From assembly GCA_947683425.1 (NCBI GenBank), contig CANTUQ010000073.1, positions 9,816,001 to 9,880,000 of the forward strand: a stretch of DNA of 64,000 nucleotides, read 5' to 3'. This document shows, in pieces, positions 31,168-42,548 of the stretch (its first letter is position 1; each line of letters opens with the position of its first letter). Under the pieces are notes generated by a model. It did no database searches. It had not been told where the DNA came from and saw nothing but the letters and a program-made list of their open reading frames with translations. Origin of the DNA: Excoecaria cochinchinensis (lineage: Eukaryota; Streptophyta; Magnoliopsida; Malpighiales; Euphorbiaceae). The position numbers were made by a program, and so were the translations under genes.

Positions 31168-33227
31168 TGTGACGCGCGCCGGATCCCGATGCGCCGCCCG
31201 TTCGACCGCCCGCACGTGGGCGACCGGGGCATTTGCGGGTCCGTTGACATCTTGCGATAAATCGCAAGTGCGTCTATGTTGGGCAACAGAGAGGTATCAT
31301 GGAGTCGCCACCCAATAGAACATTGGGAAAGTTACTCTCGCCTCGGAGAGCCTAAGACTGCGCTTGGTATCCATTTTGGGCCAGCCAGAGGGGTCATGGA
31401 AGGTGAACTTCTCACCCTAAAGAGCCTAGGATTAGCGCTAAAGCCTCGTGACCCAAGAAGTATTTTGGAGGATACCCTCTAACCTCTTGAGCCCAAAGAC
31501 CAGAGCTGGGTCCGGGATTTCTCATCTATTTCTACCTCAATTATTTTATGATCAAATTTTAATGTCATTAATTCGCTCTCTCTCCACACTATGCAGTTGA
31601 TTAAAAAGCGCATTTATTCACATCTTGAAAGCGATAAATGATCAGGTGGGTAATGAAAGCAAATAGATTACAATAATACAAGGAGCGGAATACAACTCCC
31701 TTTTGTAAATGTGCGAAGCATACATAAATCGGGGCATTGTTTATTTTGAGGACTTTGGTCCTCGCATACATCATTATCAAAATAAGATATTTTCATTTGC
31801 GATGATCTTTATTGGATAAAAATAGGGCATCGGACCCTGGCTTTTGTGTAAACCTCATTTTATTGAATATAAAACATTGAGTCATTTTTATACATCAACG
31901 GGATATGAAAGGAGTACATCCATATACATAAGATAATCAATAAATAACGAATTGAACAAAATATTTAAGAGGATTAGGAAACTAAACCGGATGAAGTCCT
32001 CCAAATATGGTAGACAGCTGCTCAAGCTCGGGATTATCCAAAAGAATCAATATGTACTCATAGAAAGTTAAGAGATGTTAATATCATAAAATTAACATGT
32101 GAGAAGTCAAAAAACTTAAAAGAGATAAAAAACGATTAAAAAGATGGAGACAGAACCCACCGACGGCCTTCCTTAGCTGACCGACGGGCGTCGGTTAAGG
32201 TAACCGAGATGTCCGTTTGTCACTCAAGGAGGGGCGTCTGTAGGTGGGTGACCGACGGGCGTCGGTGATAAAGATGACTCGTCGGTCACCACTGTCTCCG
32301 AAAAAAATAGAATGGAGAGAAAAAAAGAACCTTTTCAAAGTCAAAAAGTGGGTTTTGTCCCAAAAGAAGATAATAGAGTCAAAATAAAAGAAAATAATGA
32401 CATATATTCAAAAATTCCACAGAAATAAGAAATAAATATGGGATAATATGGAGAAGGAATCCGGAATATTTACCCTCAGATAATCGCTTTGGGTGAGATT
32501 CTTGTGTTGATTAGAGCCCCGCGCGTTCCACGAGAAGCAAAAGATGAAGGATCAAAGAGAGAAAATGAGCTATTTCTTCTTCAACCCCTCAAAACATCAA
32601 TTTTGGAGTCAAAATCTAAAGAAAACTAAATAGTTTTTAGTTCCTTTTGATTTGATTTGATCCTTGATTAAGTAAATGTCTTTAGTAAATGTGTTTTGTT
32701 GGAAGAGAGAGAAAATTCGCTTGAAATTGGGCAGAGTTTCCCCCTTTGAGAATTTTTCAACCCTTTTCAAGTGAAAATCCGGAGCTTTTATAGCCAGACA
32801 CGACCGACGGGCGTCGGTGTATAGAGGCGGGCGTCGGAAGAATCCTTCTGACACAAGGATTCGTCCGACGGCCCTGCCACATCCACCGACGGGCGTTGGA
32901 GCGGTTGCGTGTTCCGGGAAACCAGGCGGCGTTCTGACAGGGGCGGTGACTTTCCGACGGGCGTCGAAAAATACCTTAAGCCGTCGGTGACTCGAAGCGA
33001 CGGGCCGACTTCACAGACGGGCTGGCCGTCTGTGGAGTACAAAAAACCTTTTGACTCAAAAAAACCTCTGTCTTTCCCCTCTCTGCCCGGGAATGATAAA
33101 AAAAAACTTCATTTCTCATGGAACGTGGGACTAAAATCTCCAAATCCAGCCCCTTATACAGGCTCGGACACTAATTTCATCATAGGGTAACCTCTGATCC
33201 GGACCGCTCCGGGACACGGTGCTTACA
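31168..33227 (-). repeat. 5' LTR of the Tat element (2.06 kb)
   Basis: It begins TGTGACGCGCGCCGG next to the primer site and ends GGTGCTTACA on the plus strand. Minus-strand TATA CTATAAAAGC lies at 32793-32784. Upstream of it (32800-33030) are GACGGGCGTCGG and AGACGGGCTGGCCGTCTGT palindromes, with a second cluster at 32158-32290. The outer part (31168-31755) and 31855-32462 are missing from the partner LTR. GTAAC follows at 33228-33232 and should be the target repeat, but its partner is lost. Confidence 0.83.
32784..32793 (-). promoter_or_regulatory. LTR TATA box
   Basis: The minus strand reads CTATAAAAGC in the LTR, preceded by a GACGGGC repeat cluster. It is conserved at 15678-15687 in the other LTR. 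It is the likely start of the genomic RNA. Confidence 0.6.
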
Positions 33228-33399
33228 GTAACCACTAAGAAATGTGAAGAAAATCCAAAATCTCAATGGGAGACTTATAGCCTTTGGGAAAATTTATTTC
33301 CTCTTCAGCTAAATAATATATTCCATTCTTCAAAAGATTTGGTTGCGAAAATGGCTGCGATCGACTAGAGTTTTGAACATGAAGACATCATGGTTGAAG

Positions 33400-34560
33400 A
33401 GTAATCATTCCCAATCACAGAGCAAGTCGGGATAATGGAAATTGATGAAAACGATATTTAGATGATGCTAATCGTAGAGTATCTCCGATTGGGTCATCTT
33501 CCTGATAATGAGGCAGAAGCTAGAAAGATCGCAAGAAAATCCTTGAACTATTCCTTCGTCAATGGTAACCTGTACAAAAAGACATTTAATCATCCTTGGA
33601 TGAAATGCATCATCTTAGAGGAGGGGGATTACGCACTCAGGGAAATCTATGAAGGTATATGTGGAGTGCATGAAGCAGCAAGAGCCATGTGCGAAAAGGT
33701 CCTACATACATGATATTTTTGGCTCATAATCTTTAGGAAAAGCATAAGAGAAGGCAAAACACTGCCCCCAATGCCAGATTCATGGACACATAATCAGACA
33801 ACCAGCCTTAAAGCAACCGTTGATTGGAGTATCATGGCCTCTCAATCAACGGGGTTTAGATATCTTGGGACCTTTCCAATAAGGCAAGACGCAAATGAAA
33901 TTCCTAGTTGTAGCAGTGGACCACTTTTTTAAGTGGATCGAAGCAGAGATTATGGCGAACATTACAATAAGCTAGATCAAGAGCTTTGTTTGGAAAGTAA
34001 TTGTTTGCCTATATGGGTTGTCAAAAGTATTCATCACTTATAATGGCAAACAATTAGACAACTCTATTTTTTGAGATTTTTATGCCATTCTGATAATATA
34101 ATTAAGATTCACTTTAGTGTCTCACCTACAAAATAATGGAATGACTGAAGTATCCAATAGAACCATCCTAGAAGGACTAAAGAAAATACTAAGGGAAACT
34201 AAGGAAATTGGACAGAAGAGCTGAATAGCATCCTTTGGTCTTATAGGACATCTCCCAAATCAGGAACATGTCAAATGCCTTTTTCTATAGTATATGGGTC
34301 AAAGGCTGTCATTCCAGTTGAAATTGGTCTACCCTCGTACAAAACAAAATTCTTTAATGAGCAAAAGAATTCAGAAGAAAGGAAACAAGAGCTCGACTTG
34401 TTGGAAGAAAGGAGGGAGGACATTAACGCCAGGATAGCAGCATATAAGTAAAAAATTGCCCAATATTACAACATTAAGGTAAAACCTAGAGCTTTCAATG
34501 TTGGAGACCTAGTGCTCAGGAAAGCAGACATTGGGCGAGAAGACTCCAGCGTTGGCATAT
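33400..34560 (+). pseudogene. Decayed Ty3/gypsy integrase fragment
   Basis: An open piece at 33462-33713 carries the segment before the integrase finger (YLRLGHLPDNEAEARKIARK, IYEGICGVHEAARAM). Later pieces in shifting frames resemble the integrase core and C-terminus (GTCQMPFSIVYGSKAVIPVE, AFNVGDLVLRKADIG near 34495-34535). Several stops interrupt it. Its sequence is of the Tat type but clearly different from the adjacent element. It is probably the site into which the 18-kb element inserted. Confidence 0.75.
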
Positions 34561-34677
34561 TTGCATGTTATTTATTTTATTGTGTGGTGTGTTTGTGTAG
34601 TTAGGAGAATAAGAAATATTAGAAGGGAATTTGCCAAATTCACCACAACCTTGTGACAAGTGGCAAGGGGGTGGAAC

Positions 34678-35233
34678 TGATAGACTTAAGGGGCTGTTTG
34701 GATTGGGATTTTAGTTAGGGCTTTTATTTATGATTTATATTTGATTATTTGTAATAAATTAGTCCTTTTAAGACATAAGCTTATGCCACTTCCTTGGCAG
34801 CCCATCCATATGGTCTTATTTTACTATTTCAAGTAGGAAAAAGGCCTAATTTCCATTCCTAATTTACATCGGAATTCGGCCTACACAAATAATTAGGTTT
34901 AGGTTCTTTATTTTAAGAGGGTATAAATACCTCATAATAACATTGTAAAAATGAGATTTTGAGATTTTGGAGAATTAAACTTGGCTTGGACGAATTTCAT
35001 AAGGAGAGAGTTCTTTAACTTGTCTTTTTCTTTTGCATCAAGATTATAATTCCTATCAAGGTATTTACTTGTAGCAAATTTTATTCTTATTTTTAAATCA
35101 ATCTAATTGTATGCGTTTCCTTTCATGAATTGATTGGGGCTTCATTAGGGTTAGAGATTTCTCGTTGTTCATATTCATTCGAAAGTATGTGTTTTGGGGG
35201 TTTCGGGTTCTTTAGCCTTGGGCTTCCGCATCA
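34678..35233 (+). repeat. 5' LTR of the TRIM/LARD-like element
   Basis: It begins TGATAGACTTAAGG and ends CTTCCGCATCA. It aligns end to end with 35578-36133. Confidence 0.82.
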
Positions 35234-35577
35234 TTTGGTATCAATGATGTATGCATAGGGGGTCATCATGGCAAGATCAATAAACATTGCAAGTTCGGGT
35301 TTATAGAGACCAAACTTAGGGAAGTTCAAGAAGGCTTTAAGATGGTTTACATGCTTGAATCAACATTGGGCCTTGAAGGAAGTCCATGGGCCGAACCTAT
35401 GAAGAAGCCGAATCAAAAAGAGACTTTAAAAAGAGGCATGTGCAAGTCATATGACCTTGACATGTGCCAAGCATATGCTTTGACGTGTGCTAGACATGTA
35501 CCATGTCATGTGTTATGCATGTGCCGTAGGCATGTGTAGATTATGCGAGCTAAAACATGTGCATTACATATGCCAAC

Positions 35578-36133
35578 TAATGGACTTAAGGGACTGTTTG
35601 GATTGGGCTTTTAGTTAAGGCTTTTATTTTTTTATTTTTATTTGATTATTTGTAATAAATTAGGCATTTTAAGACATGGGCTTATGCCACTTCCTTGGCA
35701 GCCCATCCATGTGGTCTTATTTTACTATTTTAAGTAGAAAAAAGGCCTAATTTCCATTCCTAACTTACATGGAAATTCGGCCTAAAGAAATAATTAGGTT
35801 TAGGTTCTTTATTTTAAGAGGGTATAAATACCTCATAATAACATTGCAAAAATGAGATTTTGAGATTTTAGAGAATTAAATTTGGCTTGGCCGAATTTCA
35901 TAAGAAGAGAGTTCTTTAATTTGTTTTCTACTTTTGCATCAAAAATATAATTTTTATCAAGGTATTTGCTTGTGGCGAATTTTATTCTTATTTTTAAATC
36001 AACCTAATTATATGTATTTTTTTTAATGAATTGATTGGAGATTCATTAGGGTTGGAGATTTCTCTTTGTTCATGTCATACCAAAGTGTGTGTTTTAAGGG
36101 TTTTGGATTCTTTAGCGTTTGGGTTCCACATCA
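35578..36133 (+). repeat. 3' LTR of the TRIM/LARD-like element
   Basis: It begins TAATGGACTTAAGG (TG mutated to TA) and ends GTTCCACATCA. It is the direct repeat partner of 34678-35233. Confidence 0.82.
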
Positions 36134-36399
36134 GAAAAACTTACAAAGAGTTAGTGCATTAGTTATAATTCTTTACACGTTATCATAAGCATAAATCACA
36201 TTTTTTGCGAAGCCGTTCTCCAACTCAAAAGATAATTGAAATCTGCACAAAAATACTTAGTGAAATATAATGCAAAATAGCTAAATAACACCATAAACGA
36301 AAACGAAATAAAATTTTATTAATAGTAAAGATGTTACAAGAGAATGATGAAAAGTGAGCTAAATCATTCCTAAAAGATAATAAAATTTACAAAGTAAAA
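36134..36399. other. AT-rich spacer
   Basis: No ORF, inverted repeat or known motif is visible here. It may be the 3' UTR or intron of the minus-strand pseudogene that follows. Confidence 0.5.
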
Positions 36400-37341
36400 A
36401 GGGCAACAAGCTAATCATCTATGTTAACAAGCTCTGAGTTGTCGCCGCCTGATCCCTTGCTGCTTCAGCTTGCTAATCATTTGCATTCCTCTTCATTTGA
36501 TCAGCTTAATCAAGAGTCCTCTCTTCATCTTCATCTTCCTCATCCCCAGGGAGTAGAGCCAGAGAGGCAGGGTTGGATGGAAAAGACAAATCGGCGCCAG
36601 GAATTTCTCTACACATGCCAAGTGGATACACACCAATAATTCACCTTGAGCCCACCAAGCTCATCCAAGATTTGCGCCTTTTGATCCTTAAACTCCTTCA
36701 TGTGTTCAGAGTGAAGGAATTTCTGCCTCTCTTCCGTAGTTTTCTAAGAGGACTCTTAAGGAGTTAACCCTGGTCTTAAGCTCAGCATTCTCAGATCGGA
36801 GGGATGTGAGAGCAGCTTCTCTTAATTTCGCAATATGCTCGGTATGCTACGCATCAAGACTATCCAAAGTGTGTTTTAGCTTATCTTGAGCAGCCTCGCT
36901 GATCGTATAATTTTCAGCCAAATTTCTAGCCTTCTGAGCAGCCTGAACATTAAAAAGCCACGACCTAATTAAAAAAAAACAAATGAAAAGCAATAAGAAA
37001 AACTAATTTACAAAAAACAAAAACTAATTTACAAAAAGCATAAGCCCGTAGAGCTTGTTTGTGGTTGTTCTCGGAGATGTCAGTGCTCTGGGATCTTTTT
37101 CAAGCTGAAGGCCCCGACCCAGGTACTCGACCACGTGGGGGTTACGCATGCTGACCTGAATCCCAAAATGATTCATCAAGATATGCTTCAAATGTTGCTT
37201 TGAAATAGGAATATCTGCAGGAGGAAGAGGTGCGGTCTACCCAAGAGCTGAAGATGTAGCAGTAGGAGGATCCGTATGCTCAACATTATCTGTTGATGGT
37301 TGGACAAAAGCTTCAATAGTACTAGACCTTTGAATGGCCAC
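36400..37341 (-). pseudogene. Coiled-coil transposon-type gene, 3' half (split by Harbinger stack)
   Basis: Minus-strand translation in shifting frames gives heptad-rich text (AAQDKLKHTLDSLDA, HIAKLREAALTSLRSENAEL, VEYLGRGLQLEKDPRA), interrupted by stops. Near 37341 the frame reads VAIQRSSTIEAFVQPST, which connects across the Harbinger stack to KKAEAKAAARVAREAKRKTK at 43.7 kb. This resembles the coiled-coil parts of plant transposon-associated proteins, but no family can be named with certainty. It looks like one gene with introns, broken by point changes and insertions. Confidence 0.5.
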
Positions 37342-37344
37342 TAA

Positions 37345-37684
37345 GGCTTTGTTTGGATGGAGGTAGGGAGGGGTAATTAATGAACGGGTATGGAAGGGTA
37401 GAGAGTTACCCTTATTTGGGAAGGGAGAGATTGAAAAATTGAAGGGATTGAAAGGGTAACTCTTACCCTCCTCTTCCCTTTATATATTTTTTTTTTATTT
37501 TAGCTACACCCCAATTTGGGTTGTAGAGAGGAGTATCCTCCTTTACTCCTCCATTTTCATTTTTTCCCAAACAAAAAAAAAAGTAGTCACATACCTTTTT
37601 ACTTCTTTCCCCTTCTTTTCCTGTCTCTATCCTTCCTTGCCCTTCCATTAATTACCCCTCTCTACCCACCATCCAAACAGAGCC
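37345..37684. mobile_element. PIF/Harbinger MITE 1 (340 bp)
   Basis: Ends are GGCTTTGTTTGGATGG on the left and, inverted, GGCTCTGTTTGGATGG on the right. It is flanked by TAA at 37342-37344 and 37685-37687. Subterminal parts match the neighbouring 5.3-kb Harbinger (GGGAGGGGTAATTAATG, GGGTAGAGAGTTACCC), so it is a deletion derivative of that family. It has no coding capacity. Confidence 0.88.
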
Positions 37685-38318
37685 TAAGGGTCTATTTGGA
37701 TGGGGGGTAGGGAGGGGTAATTAATGGAAGGGTAGGGAAGGGTAGAGAGTTACCCTTGTTTGGAAAGAGGGAGGTTAAAAAATAGAAGGGGATGGAAGGG
37801 TAGCCTTTACCCTCCTCTTCCCTTCATTTTTCTTATTTTAGCTACACCCCGATTTGGGGTGTAGAGAGGGGTAACTCGTTAAAAAAAAATTATTTTCCAA
37901 TTTTATCCTCTTTTATTTCCTTTTACTTTCTTCTTATTAAACACAGGTTTGAGAGCCCCTCTATTCCTGCGTTCTCTTCCTCATTTCGCAGCCCCTCCAC
38001 GCTCGTTTGCCATCACTTTTTTTCGTTCTTCTTATTGACTGATGAGTAGTTTATTTTGTTATTTTTTCAATTATTTTCTTTTCCTCTCCAAATTTATCTT
38101 CAATTCAAGATTTAAAATAGTTATGCTACTGGTGAATTTTCTCCATTTCAATTTGCAGTGATTTTTCTTTACAAGTGATGTTGTAATTCATATTTGTATT
38201 TATGAAATATTAATATTGGCTTTAATTATATATGCATTTAATTGTTTTTACTTGATCTTGTATGTGTTTATTGTTGCGTACTCATTGCCTATTTTTTTAA
38301 ATAATGATTTAATTTTAG

Positions 38319-39676
38319 ATGGGTCGAGAAAAAATTAAAGAAAATGCTTTTCGCAAGTTGCAACACATTCAACATTTATCAGTAGTAAAAGTTGTCTGCA
38401 TTATTGTATATTGGCTTGGATTGCGAAGACATGAATTTAGAAATAAAGTTGATCGCATTTTGAGCTTAGAGGGAGAAATTGTGAGGTCAGAATTAATGAA
38501 TAAGATTGTCAGTCATGATTTAGGCCGTAAAATGATAAGAATGGGTCCTGCAGCATTTACAGGACTATGTGATCTTCTAGTTAGAGAAGGTGGTCTTCGA
38601 CCTACAATACGTGTAAGCGTAGAAGAACAAGTGGCAAAAACGATTTATTTGTTAGGACATAATGTTAGTAACCGTGAAATTGCTTTTTTCTTTTATCGTT
38701 CTGGGGAGACAATTAGTCGTCATTTACATAATGTATTAAGAGCTATATTGGAGTTGGAAGATAAATTTCTTGTACAACCCGATGGGTCTCAAGTTCCTCC
38801 AGAAATATACAACAGCAATCATTTCTATCCATTTTTTAAGGTGAAAAATTTATCTTGTTTTAATTTCGAGATCTTATACACATATATGATTTAGTATAAT
38901 TAATAATAAATTTAATGCCAGGATTGTATTGGAGCAATTGATGGAACACATATTCGTGTGAAAGTTCCTTCACACGAAGCTCTTAGATATCGTGGTAGAA
39001 AAGATTACCCAACCCAAAATGTTTTGGCTGCATGTACATTTGATTTGAAATTCACCTATGTCTTACCTGGATGGGAAGGGACAGTGTCTGACTCTAGAAT
39101 ATTGAAAAATGCATTAACTAGAGAATATCCTCTTAAAATTCCAGAAGGTACATATATCACTTTAATTTATAAAAATAATTACTATATATACACACACACA
39201 CAGAAAGTTAATAACTAATATACTTGTTCATAGGAAAATATTACCTTGTTGATGCTGGTTTCATGTTGAAAAGTGGACTTATCACACCGTATAGAGGAGA
39301 ACGTTATCACTTGAAAGAGTATTCCCGAAATCCACCACGAAATGCTCGCGAGTTGTTTAATTATCGACATTCTTCTTTACGGAATGCAATCGAACGTGCT
39401 TTTGGTGTACTTAAAAAGGTTTTTCCTATTTTAAGTTCAGCGGAACCTAATTATGGTATTGAAACTCAAAAAAAAATTATTTTGGCTTGTTGTATTTTGC
39501 ATAACTATTTGAGGGATGTAGATCCAGATGAGGAAATACTTGCTGAGGTTGATGATGAACTTGCAAATAATAGTGCTTCACAGGAAAGGCATAATAATGC
39601 AAATGAGGATACAACTGCTGGAGAATTGATTAGGAATTCTATAGCCGAATCAATGTGGGTTGATTACAATGTGTGA
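38319..39676 (+). CDS. PIF/Harbinger DDE transposase
   Basis: The enzyme cuts and pastes the element. Exons are 38319-38840, 38922-39147 and 39234-39676 (TGA), all GT-AG with phases that fit, giving about 396 residues, the usual length. An HTH-like region near residues 105-150 (VAKTIYLLGHNVSNREIAFF) should bind DNA. Catalytic residues are present: D in CIGAIDGTHI, D in YYLVDAGF and E in NAIERAFGVLKK. A conserved GTVSDSRIL also precedes them. There are no stops or frame breaks, so it may be functional. The chosen start, MGREKIKENAF, is the first ATG of the open frame. It lies about 150 bp upstream of the second gene. Confidence 0.92.
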
Positions 39677-39828
39677 TGTTTCATATATTTTTATATTTGT
39701 AACCTTTAATTTCAAATATATGTCAATGTAATGTTTCATGGTATTACATTTTAATTACTGTGATGGCAATGCTTTTTTTTTTAATATATGAATTTTAATA
39801 TGTTGTTTTCTTCTTTTTCTCCAAAAGG

Positions 39829-40762
39829 ATGGCTCCAAAGAGAAAGAATGTGGACCATGAAAATGTAAAAGAAAGTAAGCCAATTGATAAGGACAAAATC
39901 CAAAATCGCATGAAACACATTAAAATGAGTTGGACTTCGTGTTATGACTTATTCAAAAATGGATTGAGTGGTTTTAGTTGGGATCCTATTAGTGAAATGT
40001 TAAAGGCTGAGCTTGAGGTTTGGCAGCAATTAATTGAGGTACATTTTTATTATAAATTTTTTTATCCTTATTCTTGTTATAAATTTTACTTATATATTTA
40101 ACTATTTTATGTTTCTTAATAATTCACAGAATAAGCTTGGAGCTGCTGAATGGCAAAATAAACAAATGCGAAACTTTGACAAGTTAAGTCAGCTTTATGC
40201 AAAAGACAGAGCTACTGGGCATCATGCTGAAACTGCAGCAGAAATGAGGAAGCGAATGGCTACTGTAGGTGAAGAAAACCATGTTCATGATGTAACCGAT
40301 AGCATTGAACGTATTGATTTTATGGTATCTCAGCAAAATATAAATTTGGAAAGTTTTGATGGAGTTGATGATAATACTCAAGACCTTCCAAATCCTGATT
40401 ATGAGCAAAGTGTAAGATCTCAAGCTAACTCTCGTGCTGAAATTTCTTCAAAATCCAAGAATACAAAAAAAGCTAAAATTGATAATGAAATTGCACTTTT
40501 GAAAGAGGGACTTGATAATGTTGCCCAAACTATTACAAGTTCAACAATTGAATTAGTCAAAACTGCAACACTTCCAATTCCAGAGAATCAAGTGTGGAAT
40601 TTACTGGTTGAATTGAATGTTGATGAACAAAATCGATATGCATGTTATCTGTATCTTGTTCAGAAGCCTGATATGTTGAGAGCTCTTCTTGGATGTCCAA
40701 TGGCACATCGCAGGGAGTTGTTATTTCAAATGATGGGAGGAGCTAATGCACCAACGAGCTAA
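39829..40762 (+). CDS. Harbinger ORF2, Myb/SANT-like accessory protein
   Basis: PIF/Harbinger elements encode a Myb/SANT-like protein that binds the ends and helps carry the transposase into the nucleus. Exons are 39829-40038 and 40130-40762 (TAA), 280 residues. The lysine-rich N-terminus (MAPKRKNVDHENVKESKPID) is nuclear-signal-like. The middle has the conserved D-x-x-x-x-L-Y-A-x-D-R-A-T-G-H/x-x-A-E-T block (FDKLSQLYAKDRATGHHAET). The C-terminus keeps ALLGCPMAHRRELLFQMMGG, typical of plant L10-interacting Myb/Myb-SANT proteins of this type. The first SANT helix looks shortened, so DNA binding may be altered. Frame is intact. Confidence 0.83.
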
Positions 40763-41034
40763 TGCACCAAGTATCTAATTTAAGTAATATATAATAGAAC
40801 TTAAGTTATGTAGTTATTTATTAATATCTAATGAAATTTGAACTAGCATGGCAGTGTATGCCTGTTTATTTTGTATAAAAGTGTCTACCTATTTATTAAA
40901 TAGCTTATAGCCAGCAAATGTGTACCTTTTGCTTCATTATTTATCGTTATTATTTATTATTAATTTATAATTATTCGTTTTTATGAAAATAGGCCTAAAT
41001 AATTTACATTAAATAATTGCCTATTCTAAAAAGT
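40763..41034. other. Harbinger 3' noncoding, AT-rich
   Basis: Sequence after the ORF2 stop with AT-rich poly(A)-signal-like words. No coding content. Confidence 0.55.
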
Positions 41035-41466
41035 CATTGAAATATACTTTAACCTACTACCGGGTTATAGTATATTTCAATGATTTTTTTAGGATAGGAT
41101 ATTATCACGAGTCATGACATTGAGCACGACTCGTGAGTCATTGAAAAATCATTGAAATATACTATAACCCAATAGTGGGTTATAGTATATTTCAATAACT
41201 TTTGAGCATTGGCCATTATTACGAGTCGTGACATTGAGCACGACTCGTTAGTCATTGAAAAATCATTGAAATATACTATAACCCAATAGTGGGTTATAGT
41301 ATATTTCAATAACTTTTGAGCATTGGCCATTATTATGAGTCGTGACATTGAGCACGACTCGTGAGTCATTGAAAAATCATTGAAATATAATATAACCCGG
41401 TAGCGGGTTATAGTATATTTCAATAACTTTTGAGCATTGGCCATTATTATGAGTCGTGACATTGAG
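41035..41466. repeat. 114-bp tandem repeat containing palindromes
   Basis: GAGCACGACTCG-type words start at 41122, 41236 and 41350, and a last partial unit at 41464, giving a period of exactly 114 bp over three full units plus a diverged copy at the left. Each unit has one long palindrome (ATTGAAATATACTATAACCC against GGGTTATAGTATATTTCAAT) and one shorter stem (CGAGTCGTG / CACGACTCG). Minus-strand open frames over it are repeat artefacts. Confidence 0.9.
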
Positions 41467-41890
41467 CTTTTTTCTCCTTCCTTTATTTTCTTTTATTTAT
41501 CTATCTCAATTACACAATTCTTTATGTTAATGAAATGAATATCACATTCCATTATGCTTCATTCACTAATTTGTTTATTATTTTATTTTCTTAAAAAGAA
41601 AAAGAGCAAAGTTCCAGTGGGTTTCATAGGATTATCCCGTGAAATTGAATTGTTTATTTTAACTTTGTTAAAAAGTGATATAGTGGACAGTGTATTCCAC
41701 TATGCCCCCCCGTGAAACAAAACAACAAAAAATATCACTCTGTTTTCAATTTTAAAAGATTTGAGTTTCACGATAAATATAAAAATAATATTACTATAAT
41801 GGCAATTTGGTCATTTTATATACTTACCATTCCTTTAATTACTCATCTTTTTTAATTTTTTCCCAAACAATGAAAAGGTAGTCACGTATG

Positions 41891-42247
41891 TGTTTACTTA
41901 CAGAAAACAGTTTTCTGTTTTCTATATTCTATTTTCTTAGAAAATTGGAGTATTTATTTTCTGTAGAAAATTTAGAAAACACGTTTATTTTTCAAAAAAT
42001 AAAAAATTAGAGTATTTATTTTCTATATATGTGTATGTATGTATATATACATATATATATGCATATCAATAAATGAAAAATTAGAGTAAATATTTTCTAT
42101 GTATATGTGTATGTATGTACATACATACACATAAATACATATACATATACACATACATATTAATAAATGGTAAATTAGAGTATTTATATTTTATATATAT
42201 GTGTATGTATGTACATACACACACACACATATATATAGAGCATGCAC

Positions 42248-42295
<48 letters not shown>

Positions 42296-42349
42296 ATGTA
42301 TATGTGTATATGTATATATATATGCATATGCATGTGAATGTGAATGTGC

Positions 42350-42388
<39 letters not shown>

Positions 42389-42511
42389 TGTGTGTGTATA
42401 TATACTCGCGCGCGCGCACACACACACATATATATATATAAGTATGTGTATGTGCATGTATATGTATGTATATACATATGTGTATATATGTGTGTGTGTG
42501 CGCGCGCGCGC

Positions 42512-42548
<37 letters not shown>

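Larger units (their letters stand above)
15265..33227 (-). mobile_element. Giant Ty3/gypsy retrotransposon, Tat lineage (Ogre/Retand-like), with extra genes
   Basis: This is an element of about 18 kb read on the minus strand. The 5' LTR is 33227-31168 and the Arg-tRNA-like primer site 31166-31149. Gag-pol occupies 30269-22511 as one frame, interrupted by a hAT-type insertion. An antisense two-exon gene lies at 20735-22120, a sense extra ORF at 19526-17514, a tandem array at 17100-16311, a polypurine tract at 16134-16120 and a truncated 3' LTR at 16119-15265. The archaeal-type second RNase H between RNase H and integrase is diagnostic of the Tat clade, as are extra ORFs and tandem repeats between pol and the 3' LTR. 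The left LTR has lost its outer end, so no target duplication can be paired. Confidence 0.9.
34678..36133 (+). mobile_element. Small nonautonomous LTR element (TRIM/LARD-like)
   Basis: Two 556-bp direct repeats (34678-35233 and 35578-36133) flank only 344 bp. After the first repeat comes TTTGGTATCAATGATG, containing a Met-tRNA-like primer site TGGTATCA at 35236-35243. Each repeat carries GGGTATAAATACCTC, a TATA-type promoter. Flanks GGAAC and GAAAA are only a partial target duplication. The internal part (ORF-like 35342-35539) is rich in CATGTGC words and encodes nothing recognisable. It needs enzymes from other elements. Confidence 0.8.

Noticed and set aside
36421..36767. Plus-strand ORFs with Ser/Leu/His-rich text
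   Set aside because: They are shadows of the minus-strand coiled-coil pseudogene.
41112..41462. Open frame with repeated ITHYWVIVYFNDFSM text
   Set aside because: Translation of the 114-bp tandem repeat (114 is a multiple of 3, so one frame stays open).
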